In this document: in pieces, positions 20,445 to 28,735 of the stretch | How the letters are laid out: every line of letters begins with the position of its first letter | Numbering within the stretch: the first letter of the stretch is position 1 | Origin: Clostridium sp. C2-6-12 | GTDB lineage: Bacteria > Bacillota > Clostridia > Clostridiales > Clostridiaceae | DNA: 64,000 bases | Direction of reading: 5' to 3' | Assembly: GCF_009928485.1 (NCBI RefSeq) | Contig: NZ_JAABNP010000020.1 | Coordinates: 43,652-107,651, forward strand | Translations under genes and position numbers: made by a program | Notes under the pieces: model-generated | What the model was told of the DNA's origin: nothing | Database searches by the model: none | Seen by the model: only the letters and a program-made list of their open reading frames with translations

Positions 20445-20795
20445 TTATTCACCCTCTTTCTTCACTAATCCTACTACTATTCCTGCAAGTGCTCCACCTA
20501 TTACCGTAAAAATTAATGTAGGCAGCGAACTTATCAACGCACTAATCCCATTAACTATAGTATCTCTAAATAATGTAGACATACCTACAGCCAATCCCAT
20601 ATCAATAAAAATTGCTTCTTCTGTATTGTCAACTAACCCTATATAATGATTAACAAACCACATTGTTCCTGTAAATATAAGAGCTGAAAGCCAGCCTCCT
20701 AGTGGACCAAAGTTATCCGTAAATACATGCCAAAATCCGTTTATAACTACTGCTGAAAGGCAAAATCCAAAGATACTTCTCAAAAATTTTATCAT
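20445..20795 (-). CDS. Small membrane protein, paralogue of the downstream gene
   Basis: A 116-residue membrane protein with about three hydrophobic segments, homologous to its downstream neighbour (GPLGGWLSALIFTGTMWFVN). The two likely form a heteromeric complex, as adjacent diverged paralogues often do. Location inside a beta-glucoside locus suggests a transport-related role. The ribosome site AAAGGG is 13 bases from the ATG, which is long. Function is not known from sequence. Confidence 0.65.
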   Translation of the reverse strand: MIKFLRSIFGFCLSAVVINGFWHVFTDNFGPLGGWLSALIFTGTMWFVNHYIGLVDNTEEAIFIDMGLAVGMSTLFRDTIVNGISALISSLPTLIFTVIGGALAGIVVGLVKKEGE

Positions 20796-20862
20796 GTTTG
20801 TATATCAGCCCTTTCCATCAATATTTTAATAAATAAGCTTATATGTTTTATATAATTTCAGA

Positions 20863-20945
20863 TTATCATAAAAAATAAATAATTACTTTGGTTTTAAATT
20901 TTTAGTAAAACATTCTACTTTTAGTTATTTGTTTTTTTATATAAC
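20863..20945 (-). promoter_or_regulatory. Duplicated upstream region, copy 2 (before small membrane genes)
   Basis: Counterpart of 19973-20050. It shares TTATCA, TAATTACTTT and the TTTTAGTTATTTGTTTT block in the same order and spacing, upstream of the gene starting at 20795. Confidence 0.5.
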
Positions 20946-21034
20946 AATGTGTTTCAACTCCCTTTCTTAGAATATAGCTCTAATAAAAAATGTTACAAAA
21001 CGATTTTAAATATCATTCTGTAACACCCTTTAAT

Positions 21035-21391
21035 TTAAACTATTTTTTGACTAAATGGCCAATTTATAACATTTTGATTATTATAAGTTGGTACCCATGC
21101 AAAATGATTATATGCAGCATTTTCATTTACCGGCACTCCAGCATTTAGCATATCTTTTGATGAATATTCTGTAAACATGACATTGCTGCCTAATTCTTTT
21201 AATCTATAAACTAATGTTTTTGTGCCTATAATGTTGCTATTATATTTATATTGATCTTTTTGCCCATACATTGGAACTATAGGATCATCTGTTGCGTGAA
21301 ATCCCTAAATTGGTAAGTTCTTCACTTTTCACATTAATGATATATCTCATTGTCCACAAACAGGCATTGCTGGTGCAAAAATATCTGTATA
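21035..21391 (-). pseudogene. C-terminal relic of an alpha/beta-hydrolase esterase
   Basis: An open stretch of 78 codons (21035-21271) ends in NHFAWVPTY and NVINWPFSQ, typical of the His-bearing C-terminus of secreted PHB-depolymerase-like or carboxyl esterases. Reading upstream in the same frame gives DIFAPAMPVCGQ, KVKNLPI and GFHATDDPIVPM, matching the same family but broken by three in-frame stops (TGA, TGA, TAG). The N-terminal half and the nucleophile Ser are gone. It abuts the stop of the PTS IIC gene at 21396. Confidence 0.82.
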
Positions 21392-21395
21392 TAAA

Positions 21396-22754
21396 TTAAT
21401 TACTTTCAGCTTCCAATTCAGTCATATAACTCTTCTTATCAATTAAATTGAAGAATGGCAGATATACTAATGCGCTCATAACTATTATTACTACTTGTAC
21501 TAAAGCAACTCTCCAGCCTTCTGCTCCACCAGCTAAGAAACCTGACATTAAAACTGGTGTTCCAAGTGGAACTATTGTTGTTAGCCTTGGTACAACATTT
21601 ATATATGTTAATACATATCCTAATATACTTGCTAGTAATGGTGTACATATCCATGGAATAGCCATGTAAGGATTAAGAACCATAGGTGTTGCAAATACAA
21701 TTGGTTCATTTATTCCACAGAAATTAGACCACACTGCTAATCTTCCAAGAGTTTTATATTGTTGGCTTTTAGCTTTTAATGCCATATATATACATAATCC
21801 AAGGGTTGCTCCTGATCCTCCACATAAAGCATATACACTAAAGAAGCTTCTATTAATTATGTTAGGTAATTCATATAATGAAACACCTGCATTCATTGCA
21901 TCTATATTAGCAGTGGTTAAAGATGTCCACAATGGATAGAAAATAGGAAGTATTACTGCTGATACTCCGTGTACTCCAAAGAACCATAATATTTGGGCAA
22001 GTAATATTGCAAATAAGAACGAGAATATATTATTACCAATAAATGCTTCTAGTGGTTTTTGAATCAATGTATATATTAAAGTATGTATACCATCTATTCC
22101 TTGCATAGGTAGTAATGTTACTGCTTTGTTTAAAAGCATAAATAACATGATTATAACAAAACCAGGAACTAAACCCAAAAATGATTTTGTAATTGTTGGT
22201 GGAACTCCATCAGGCATCTTAATAGCTAGTCCACCATCTATTAATTTGTTATAAATAACAGTTGATACTAATGCAATAATAATTGCTACAAATAACCCCT
22301 TTGCTCCTAAGTAATCAAAAGTAAAAACATTCGCTGCTGGTACTTTTACACCTTCTGGTAATGTAATTTTATTTGCTTTTACAAAATTATTAATTATACC
22401 TGAAGTATTTGAAATTGGTGTTACTGCTAAAAATGTAAATAATGAAATCATTCCAGCTACACCTGGATCTTTATCAAATTGTTTTGCAAGACTATACGCT
22501 ATGAAAAATACAGCATATACTGCAAGCATATCATTTGTAACCATATTAGGTATTGCAAGTATTGGCTTTAAACCTATACTTGTTATAAATGTTTGATATG
22601 CTGGTATTGATAATGAATTTAATAATGAAAAAATTGCACCTACTATTATAACTGGCATAATAGTCATAAATCCATCACTTACAGCCTTTAGATATTCATT
22701 AGATGCTATTTGATTAGCCTTAGGTATTACTTTCTCCTGTAAATAATTATTCAT
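21396..22754 (-). CDS. PTS lactose/cellobiose-family subunit IIC (stand-alone)
   Basis: A 452-residue permease of the Lac/Cel EIIC family with about ten hydrophobic segments. WFFGVHGVSAVI and NFCGINEPIVFATPMVLNP are the conserved blocks. It is more diverged from the other two IIC proteins here than they are from each other, so it probably carries a different beta-glucoside. No IIA or IIB gene accompanies it, so it presumably borrows them from the operon upstream. A terminator-like hairpin (23074-23112) separates it from that operon. GGGGG ribosome site. Confidence 0.9.
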   Translation of the reverse strand: MNNYLQEKVIPKANQIASNEYLKAVSDGFMTIMPVIIVGAIFSLLNSLSIPAYQTFITSIGLKPILAIPNMVTNDMLAVYAVFFIAYSLAKQFDKDPGVAGMISLFTFLAVTPISNTSGIINNFVKANKITLPEGVKVPAANVFTFDYLGAKGLFVAIIIALVSTVIYNKLIDGGLAIKMPDGVPPTITKSFLGLVPGFVIIMLFMLLNKAVTLLPMQGIDGIHTLIYTLIQKPLEAFIGNNIFSFLFAILLAQILWFFGVHGVSAVILPIFYPLWTSLTTANIDAMNAGVSLYELPNIINRSFFSVYALCGGSGATLGLCIYMALKAKSQQYKTLGRLAVWSNFCGINEPIVFATPMVLNPYMAIPWICTPLLASILGYVLTYINVVPRLTTIVPLGTPVLMSGFLAGGAEGWRVALVQVVIIVMSALVYLPFFNLIDKKSYMTELEAESN

Positions 22755-23073
22755 TTTATTATTCCCCCTAATAAATTAAATTTATTGTTAATAACAGTTA
22801 TCTTATTTATATTTTTATGATATACTGTTTCATTTTTCTCTTTTCAATATGTCTTATTGTTTCATAATAGATTTAAATAGAGCGATTCAAAAATCACGTT
22901 GTTTCTGTAAGAATAGACGCTGATACCATGCCTTCAACACAACAAATTTATATGTAAAAATACAAAAAATTGTTTATTACTATTACATATTAGATAGAAT
23001 CAAAACATATTTCCCAAAAATCTCATCCTATTTTACTTTAATAACCTTTTTAGATTTGATACTTTTAATAAGC
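22755..23073. other. Intergenic region before the stand-alone IIC gene
   Basis: The gap holds two TGTTTCAT direct repeats around 22830-22866, which may be regulator half-sites, and a locally GC-richer stretch near 22880-22945. I see no gene, convincing promoter or RNA. Confidence 0.3.
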
Positions 23074-23112
23074 AGACCCAATATTTCATATATATTTAGA
23101 AATACTGGGTCT
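23074..23112 (-). terminator. Terminator after the second PTS operon
   Basis: Stem AGACCCAATATTT against AAATACTGGGTCT, 13 pairs with one wobble and a 13-base loop, 44 bases past the IIC stop at 23156. Confidence 0.7.
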
Positions 23113-23155
23113 CACTAATTTATCAGAGCTTAAAATAACTTATCAAACTCTATTA

Positions 23156-24478
23156 CTATGAGTTTTTTCCATTAGCTGCTGCTTGTTCATTCATATAATT
23201 AATATTATCTTGTTTCTTAAAGAATGGAAGATAAATAAAGAATGATATTACTAATACTACTATTTGTAATAAGGCAGTCCTTGGTCCACCTACTAAAAGT
23301 CCTGAAATTGGAGCTGGTGTTGTCCATGGCACTGTTACACCACTAAATGGTGGTACTAACCCTGTAGCTATTGCAAAATAAGTTATTAATCCTGAAACCA
23401 TTGGAGTAAGAATAAATGGAACTGCCATAAATGGGTTCATAACTATTGGTGTTCCAAAAGTTACTGGCTCATTAATATTAAATATTCCTGGAACTATTGA
23501 TAATTTACCTAATTGTTTTGATTGTTCAGATTTTGCTAAGAATAACATACATAATACTAATCCTATTGTCATTCCTGATCCTGTTACTGTCATAAATTGA
23601 TCTACAAATTGTTGTGTTACTATGTGTGCTCCATTAGCTATTGAAAATTCTTTTCCACTTATATATAGTGCTTGGTTATCCATTGTATTTGATGTTAAAA
23701 TACCACTCATTACTCCACCTATAATAGATGCTCCATGTACACCAAACCACCATAAGAATGGAATTAAGAAACCTATTACTATAACTCCGCCTAATGAATC
23801 TGTCATACCTTGTAATGGTGTTTGAAGAATTACATAAATCCATTCAATAAATGTTGTGTTTAATCCATACTTAAATACTGTGTATACTACAGTTGCGCCT
23901 GTTATTATAGCTGCTGCTGGTATTAAAGCTGCAAAAGAGTTTGCAACACCTTGTGGTACACCTGCTGGCATTTTTATTGTAATCTTCTTTTTCATAAACC
24001 AAGAGTATATTGCACCTACAATTAATCCAATTATAATAGCTGTAACCATTCCTTTTCCGCCAGTCCATGCCTTTGGTATCACATCTCCTACTTTTTCTCC
24101 ATTAGCAGTAACTACAAAAGAATTGGTTGTTAATAAAAATACTACAAATGATATTATTCCTGCTGATAAAGGTTCATGTCCTTCGTTTTGTGCATAAATA
24201 TATGCTATTCCTATAGCTGCAATTAAAGCTATTATTGAGAATGTAGCTCCATATGCTTGAAATAATGGCTCTGTCCAGCCTGGGCCTAATTTACTTGCTA
24301 TCCAGTCATTTAAGGGTTGATATGGTATTTGGGCTAGTAATAAGAATACTGATCCTACTAGTGTTAATGGTAATGTGAATAGTATACCGTCTTTTAGTGC
24401 TATTACACCTTTCATGTTAACAAACTTCATAATTACTGGTAGTATTTTTTCATTAAATGTAGTTCCAAATGATGACAT
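23156..24478 (-). CDS. PTS lactose/cellobiose-family subunit IIC
   Basis: A 440-residue permease, a close paralogue of the IIC at 1851-3191. Both begin with NEKxxPxxMKFVNMKGVxALKDG, have WFGVHGAS or its equivalent, and share INEPVTFGTPIVMNPFMAV. It is the last gene of the leftward IIB-IIA-IIB-IIC operon. A hairpin lies in the 163-base gap before it. AGGGGG ribosome site. The likely substrate is cellobiose or an aryl-beta-glucoside, to be hydrolysed by the downstream GH1 and GH4 enzymes. Confidence 0.92.
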   Translation of the reverse strand: MSSFGTTFNEKILPVIMKFVNMKGVIALKDGILFTLPLTLVGSVFLLLAQIPYQPLNDWIASKLGPGWTEPLFQAYGATFSIIALIAAIGIAYIYAQNEGHEPLSAGIISFVVFLLTTNSFVVTANGEKVGDVIPKAWTGGKGMVTAIIIGLIVGAIYSWFMKKKITIKMPAGVPQGVANSFAALIPAAAIITGATVVYTVFKYGLNTTFIEWIYVILQTPLQGMTDSLGGVIVIGFLIPFLWWFGVHGASIIGGVMSGILTSNTMDNQALYISGKEFSIANGAHIVTQQFVDQFMTVTGSGMTIGLVLCMLFLAKSEQSKQLGKLSIVPGIFNINEPVTFGTPIVMNPFMAVPFILTPMVSGLITYFAIATGLVPPFSGVTVPWTTPAPISGLLVGGPRTALLQIVVLVISFFIYLPFFKKQDNINYMNEQAAANGKNS

Positions 24479-24573
24479 AATAATTCCCCCTTATTAAATT
24501 ATGTGATAGTATATTTAATGTAATAATTTTAAAATGTATTTTAATAAATAATTATTACTTAAAAACTTTTTGC

Positions 24574-24617
24574 TTCCATGTGATTTCATTAGTCCCATAT
24601 AATTAAATCACATGGAA
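24574..24617 (-). promoter_or_regulatory. Intercistronic hairpin between IIB and IIC, second operon
   Basis: Perfect 13-pair stem TTCCATGTGATTT/AAATCACATGGAA with an 18-base loop, followed a few bases on by a T-run. It occupies the same place as the hairpin at 3304-3335 in the first operon. It could be a partial terminator or an mRNA-stability element that adjusts IIC level. Confidence 0.55.
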
Positions 24618-24641
24618 TTTTATTATCTGAACTTAAAAGTT

Positions 24642-24950
24642 TTATTTCCCAATTAATTTCAATGCAAAATCAAGTACTTTTGCTCCATTCATCATTCCAT
24701 AATCAACCATCGGTATTACATCTACTGGGATGCCTTTTGGTTCACATATTTTTTTAGCTTTTGCTATTGTATATCCAACTTGTGGCCCAAGTAAGGCAAC
24801 GTTTACATCATCTAGATGTTTATCCATTTGTCCTTCTGGAAAAGCTTCAATATCTGCCTCTATTCCTTTTGCTTTAGCAGCCTCCTTCATTTTACTTACT
24901 AAAAGGCTTGTTGACATACCTGCTGCACAGAATAATCTAATTTTTATCAT
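24642..24950 (-). CDS. PTS lactose/cellobiose-family subunit IIB
   Basis: A 102-residue phosphotransfer protein with phosphocysteine loop [13 protein letters not shown] and LGPQVGYTI, nearly identical in layout to the IIB at 3356-3664. It is the third gene of the second PTS operon, with GGAGG ribosome site. It is the more likely working partner of the IIC at 23156, because the matching pair in the first operon is its paralogue. Confidence 0.93.
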   Translation of the reverse strand: MIKIRLFCAAGMSTSLLVSKMKEAAKAKGIEADIEAFPEGQMDKHLDDVNVALLGPQVGYTIAKAKKICEPKGIPVDVIPMVDYGMMNGAKVLDFALKLIGK

Positions 24951-25013
24951 AATAATTCCTCCTTATTTGTATAAAAAATTTATATAATATTTGTAATAAG
25001 CAACACTTAACAT

Positions 25014-25334
25014 TTATTTAATTATAGTATTTACAATTTTTCTTAATTCAATTATTTGTTCTATTAGATTTTTTTCAGTTATTGCTGTCATTAAATGGTC
25101 TTGTGCATGTACAAACAAAACTGACATTTCTATTTTTTCACCACTAGCTTCTTTATGAAGAAACATTGTTTGCCCATCATGTGCTTTTCCTAAGGCATCT
25201 TCTGCTAACTGCATTTCCTTCTCGGCCTCATCATATTTTCCTTCATTTACATTATTAAGCGCCATATATGCATGATTCTTACAATCACCAGCATTAATTA
25301 TAATATTCATAATTGCCATTTCTAATTCATTCAT
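25014..25334 (-). CDS. PTS lactose/cellobiose-family subunit IIA
   Basis: A 106-residue helical phosphotransfer protein with the active-site block VHAQDHLMTA and a typical NIIINAGDCKNHAYMAL N-terminus. Paralogue of 3796-4113. It is the second gene of the leftward operon, between two IIB genes. GGGGGAG ribosome site. Confidence 0.93.
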   Translation of the reverse strand: MNELEMAIMNIIINAGDCKNHAYMALNNVNEGKYDEAEKEMQLAEDALGKAHDGQTMFLHKEASGEKIEMSVLFVHAQDHLMTAITEKNLIEQIIELRKIVNTIIK

Positions 25335-25410
25335 TTAAACTCCCCCAATTCTAATTATTAAATAGTATTATCTATTTTATTTGTTTATAAACTTCTTAAT
25401 TTAATATGAA

Positions 25411-25713
25411 TTATTGAATTTTTAAAGCTTTATTTAGTATTTTTTCACCATCCATCATTCCATAATCTACACTATCTATGACTGAAATCTCCATATTATA
25501 TTTTGAATATCTTTGTTTAAGTCTCTCAAACAAATATCCCACTTGTGGTCCTAACAATAATATATCTGTATCATTTTCATACTCTCTAAATTTTGATTCT
25601 GCTGTAGCTCTTATTTCTACTTTAATTTCTTTATCCTTAGCAGCTTTCTCCATATTTGATACCAACATACTTGTTGAAAATCCACCTGCACAGATTAATG
25701 TGATTTTTTTCAT
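25411..25713 (-). CDS. Additional PTS lactose/cellobiose-family subunit IIB
   Basis: About 100 residues from the ATG at 25713, which has GAAAGGA at good distance; an in-frame start at 25761 has none and adds an unrelated 16 residues. The phosphocysteine loop is LICAGGFSTSMLV and the [10 protein letters not shown] block is kept. It is clearly more diverged than the other two IIB proteins. As the first gene of the operon it is a second IIB, perhaps serving the stand-alone IIC at 21396. Confidence 0.9.
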   Translation of the reverse strand: MKKITLICAGGFSTSMLVSNMEKAAKDKEIKVEIRATAESKFREYENDTDILLLGPQVGYLFERLKQRYSKYNMEISVIDSVDYGMMDGEKILNKALKIQ

Positions 25714-25828
25714 TGATATTTTCCTTTCTGATTGATTAAAACTAAAATTATTGAAAGCCAATATTTATTTTGCCAAACTTTATACTTTTAATGTATTTTG
25801 TTTTAGTTTTCTTATGCCTATATATAAA

Positions 25829-25843
25829 GCAATAATCGTGCCA
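25829..25843 (-). promoter_or_regulatory. Sigma-54 (-24/-12) promoter of the second PTS operon
   Basis: Read leftward: TGGCAC-N5-TTGC with exact spacing, 116 bases before the ATG at 25713. Together with the site at 4160-4174 it shows that both PTS operons use sigma-54. AACACT motifs just upstream (about 25857-25900) may be activator sites. Confidence 0.9.
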
Positions 25844-25913
25844 ACTTTCTATTTAAAACACTTTACTAAACATATTCTTTAAACATAGTATTTTCAACAC
25901 TTCACTGAAAAAC

Positions 25914-25962
25914 AAAAGGTTTTTAAAAAGTATAAATGTGTTTTACTTTTTAAAAACCTTTT
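25914..25962 (-). terminator. Terminator of the second sigma-54 activator gene
   Basis: Perfect 19-pair stem AAAAGGTTTTTAAAAAGTA and its complement with an 11-base loop. It begins 12 bases past the activator stop and lies upstream of the PTS promoter, so it insulates the two transcripts. Confidence 0.75.
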
Positions 25963-25973
25963 AAAACACATTG

Positions 25974-28670
25974 CTAATGTGTTTTATTATTAAAAAAATT
26001 CATTAAACAACATATTTCATCATCTGAAATAGTAATTGAATATTTAGTATTTAAAGATGCACATGCGCTTTTAATTATCCTATATAAATCAAAATTCTCC
26101 TTAATATACTTTTCTTTTCCTTCAAATTCATCAATAAATTGATTTTCTTTTATTCTATCTATCATACATGCTATGTGAAAAGTTATTCCGATAAGGATAT
26201 TGGTACTTATATTTTTATTTAAAGCTTCACATACAGTCACATTAAATTTTTTTATATCTTTTAATACTATTTTCCCATCAATATTTTTTAATTGACGATC
26301 CAAAGTTTCTTCCATTTTTACATATGTTTTTTCTACATCTATGAGTTTTTGAATTTCGTCAGTACAGGTTCCCTCAATAATACTGTCTAACATAAATTGT
26401 GGATAGTTTACATCTAGTTCAAATGGACTTACAAAACAAATTAGTGTGTATTTTTTCTTTAATTTTTCTATTCTTTCATAAATACTCTCTTTACCTATGA
26501 AATTTATTGGAACTATTTCAATCAAATTTTTGTCAAAATTTAAGTTTCTTTCTAGCATTCCCTTTATTGTCTTAGCTCCACCTTCACCTGTTGTACATAC
26601 TGTTACTATAGCTAACTTTTTCTCCTGTTCCTCTTCTGGTTCATAGTCTAAAATATCATTGTCATATAAATTATTAACCTCCAGGGTCTCTCTATATATT
26701 TCATCTAATGAATATCCAATAATAGATTTTCTAGTTGCCTCAAGCGCATGAAGAGTACTCACAAGTGGTATAGTTCTTGTTTTTAAATTAAATGTATCTT
26801 CTATTTCACGTCCAAAAGTTGTTAATGAACCCATATCGACTAAAAATAGTATATCTGATTTTATTTTATGTTCTCTAATATATTCTTTTGTCTTTTCTAA
26901 TATATTTTTAGGTTTTTCTTCTATTGGAGCATTAATCCCTATAGCATTATTGGTTCCAAGTAGACCATTTACTGCTTCTGCCATTGAAGTTGCTGTAGTT
27001 GCGCCATGAGCAATTATCATTACCCTAACATCATTTTTCTTATATTTAAAGCTTTCACCATTATAACTTAAAAACATTGCTATAAAGCCTGCTTCATCAA
27101 TAGGCATATCTACATCCAATTTTTCATCTATTATCTTTAAAGCCTCTAATGACACACTAAATTCCTTCTTAGATTCTTCCCTTATGCTATTTAATTTAGG
27201 ATTTATAATCTTCTTATTCCTACGGATTCTATCTATAGAATTACTAATATGAACCGATAACCCATAATAAATTTTTTTATCTAGCTTTATCCCAAGTTTT
27301 TCTTCACAAAATGCTATTACTTCTTCTATTACCTTCATAACATCTTCTTCCACAATGCTTTTTATATTATTAATATCTACTTTGCGTGTAAAATTATTAA
27401 CATATTTCTTAAAATAATCACCTATATCTTTTTCTATTTCCTCCTCAAGTTCAATACCAGATACTCCATCTTTCTTAAGTTCTTGTGTTCTTAAATCCAG
27501 CATTTCATAAATATTTTCATCATTAACATTTTGTTCGAATATTATTCCATTTTCATCTTTATCAAATATGCAATATCTTTTATTTATATCAATAAGTTTG
27601 TTCCAAAGCTTCCTATGTTCAGTTTCCTTATAAAGACCTTCTCTAATATATGAAGGTAAGTCTAAACTGCTTATCTTTATTTCATCTTTCCTATTTGATA
27701 AAAAATCAGCATACGCTTTTGCGCAAGCAAGCTGTATATCTGTTTTTAATTGGCCTATATTATTTTCACAATCATAGGATAAAAATGCTTTTATTGAATT
27801 TATAGAAACTTTTATGCATTGTCCTAGTCTTCCAGATTCCTCCATCATAAATTGTTTTATAAGATTAAATCGCTCTTCCATCCCTCTTTTTTTCAAGTTA
27901 GGTATCATTATAACCATAGGTATTCTTCTAGTAAATGTTTTTAATAATGTATTCTCTGGATCTTCAGTAGTTGCTGTTATTATTAATACATTAGCATGTC
28001 TCTCACTTTCAGTTTCTCCAAGCCTTCTATATAATCCTTTATCCATAAACGTGAAAAACATTTCTTGACCTTCTGCCGGTAACCTATGAACTTCATCTAA
28101 AAATAAAATTCCTCCATCTGCTTTTTCTATTAATCCTGCCTTATCACTTTCAGCTCCTGTGTAAGCTCCCTTTTTTACTCCAAATAATTGTCCCAATAGC
28201 AATTGTGGATTATTTGCATAATCTGCACAGTTAAATGTTATAAACGGACTATCTGCATCTTTAGCCTTCATCTCAATTGCATATTTGTGTACTAATGAAG
28301 CAAAGGTGGATTTACCAACTCCAGTCTCCCCAAGTAATAAAATATTCATCCCATTGGGTGGATATAATATAGCTGCTTTTGCTTGCTCTATTGCTGAATA
28401 CAAACTAGGATTTGATTCAGAAAATTTGTATATTATAGATGTGCTAGAATTACTTTCTCCCTCAAACTCTTCAATTACTGGCTTGAACAATGTAGGTTTT
28501 CCTTTTATCTTAATAACCTTTCCATTTACAGCAAGTTTATTTAAATCATTACTCACGTTTGCCCTGCTTAAATTTAAATCTTCTGCTATATCAGTTGCAG
28601 AAACTCCATCTATATTAAATTCTACTAATTCTTTAAGTTTATCAAATATTAAGTCAATTCGTTTTCTCAA
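25974..28670 (-). CDS. LevR/ManR-like sigma-54 activator with PTS regulation domains
   Basis: An 898-residue paralogue of the activator at 4491-7169. Order: winged HTH with DIAEDLNLSRANVSNDL; AAA+ with Walker A GETGVGKS, contact loop GAYTGA, Walker B GGILFLDE; PRD with VHISNSIDRI; EIIA-like domain starting VRVMIIAHGATTATSM; EIIB-like VTVCTTGEG; C-terminal PRD with FHIACMIDRI. The start codon is TTG, supported by GAGGAGGG eight bases upstream. It lies directly upstream of the second PTS operon and its sigma-54 promoter. Confidence 0.93.
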   Translation of the reverse strand: MRKRIDLIFDKLKELVEFNIDGVSATDIAEDLNLSRANVSNDLNKLAVNGKVIKIKGKPTLFKPVIEEFEGESNSSTSIIYKFSESNPSLYSAIEQAKAAILYPPNGMNILLLGETGVGKSTFASLVHKYAIEMKAKDADSPFITFNCADYANNPQLLLGQLFGVKKGAYTGAESDKAGLIEKADGGILFLDEVHRLPAEGQEMFFTFMDKGLYRRLGETESERHANVLIITATTEDPENTLLKTFTRRIPMVIMIPNLKKRGMEERFNLIKQFMMEESGRLGQCIKVSINSIKAFLSYDCENNIGQLKTDIQLACAKAYADFLSNRKDEIKISSLDLPSYIREGLYKETEHRKLWNKLIDINKRYCIFDKDENGIIFEQNVNDENIYEMLDLRTQELKKDGVSGIELEEEIEKDIGDYFKKYVNNFTRKVDINNIKSIVEEDVMKVIEEVIAFCEEKLGIKLDKKIYYGLSVHISNSIDRIRRNKKIINPKLNSIREESKKEFSVSLEALKIIDEKLDVDMPIDEAGFIAMFLSYNGESFKYKKNDVRVMIIAHGATTATSMAEAVNGLLGTNNAIGINAPIEEKPKNILEKTKEYIREHKIKSDILFLVDMGSLTTFGREIEDTFNLKTRTIPLVSTLHALEATRKSIIGYSLDEIYRETLEVNNLYDNDILDYEPEEEQEKKLAIVTVCTTGEGGAKTIKGMLERNLNFDKNLIEIVPINFIGKESIYERIEKLKKKYTLICFVSPFELDVNYPQFMLDSIIEGTCTDEIQKLIDVEKTYVKMEETLDRQLKNIDGKIVLKDIKKFNVTVCEALNKNISTNILIGITFHIACMIDRIKENQFIDEFEGKEKYIKENFDLYRIIKSACASLNTKYSITISDDEICCLMNFFNNKTH

Positions 28671-28735
28671 TTAATACCCTCCTCTTTACACCTTTTCTCT
28701 CTAGTACCTAAACCTTTCCTCCAAAATATTTATGA

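Noticed and set aside
22880..22945. Locally GC-richer stretch considered as a gene relic
   Set aside because: Two frames give short protein-like peptides ending in stops, but none matches a family I recognise and there is no start signal.
28285..28674. A 129-codon rightward frame opposite the sigma-54 activator
   Set aside because: Antisense to the HTH and Walker A region of a conserved activator. No start signal or recognisable motif.
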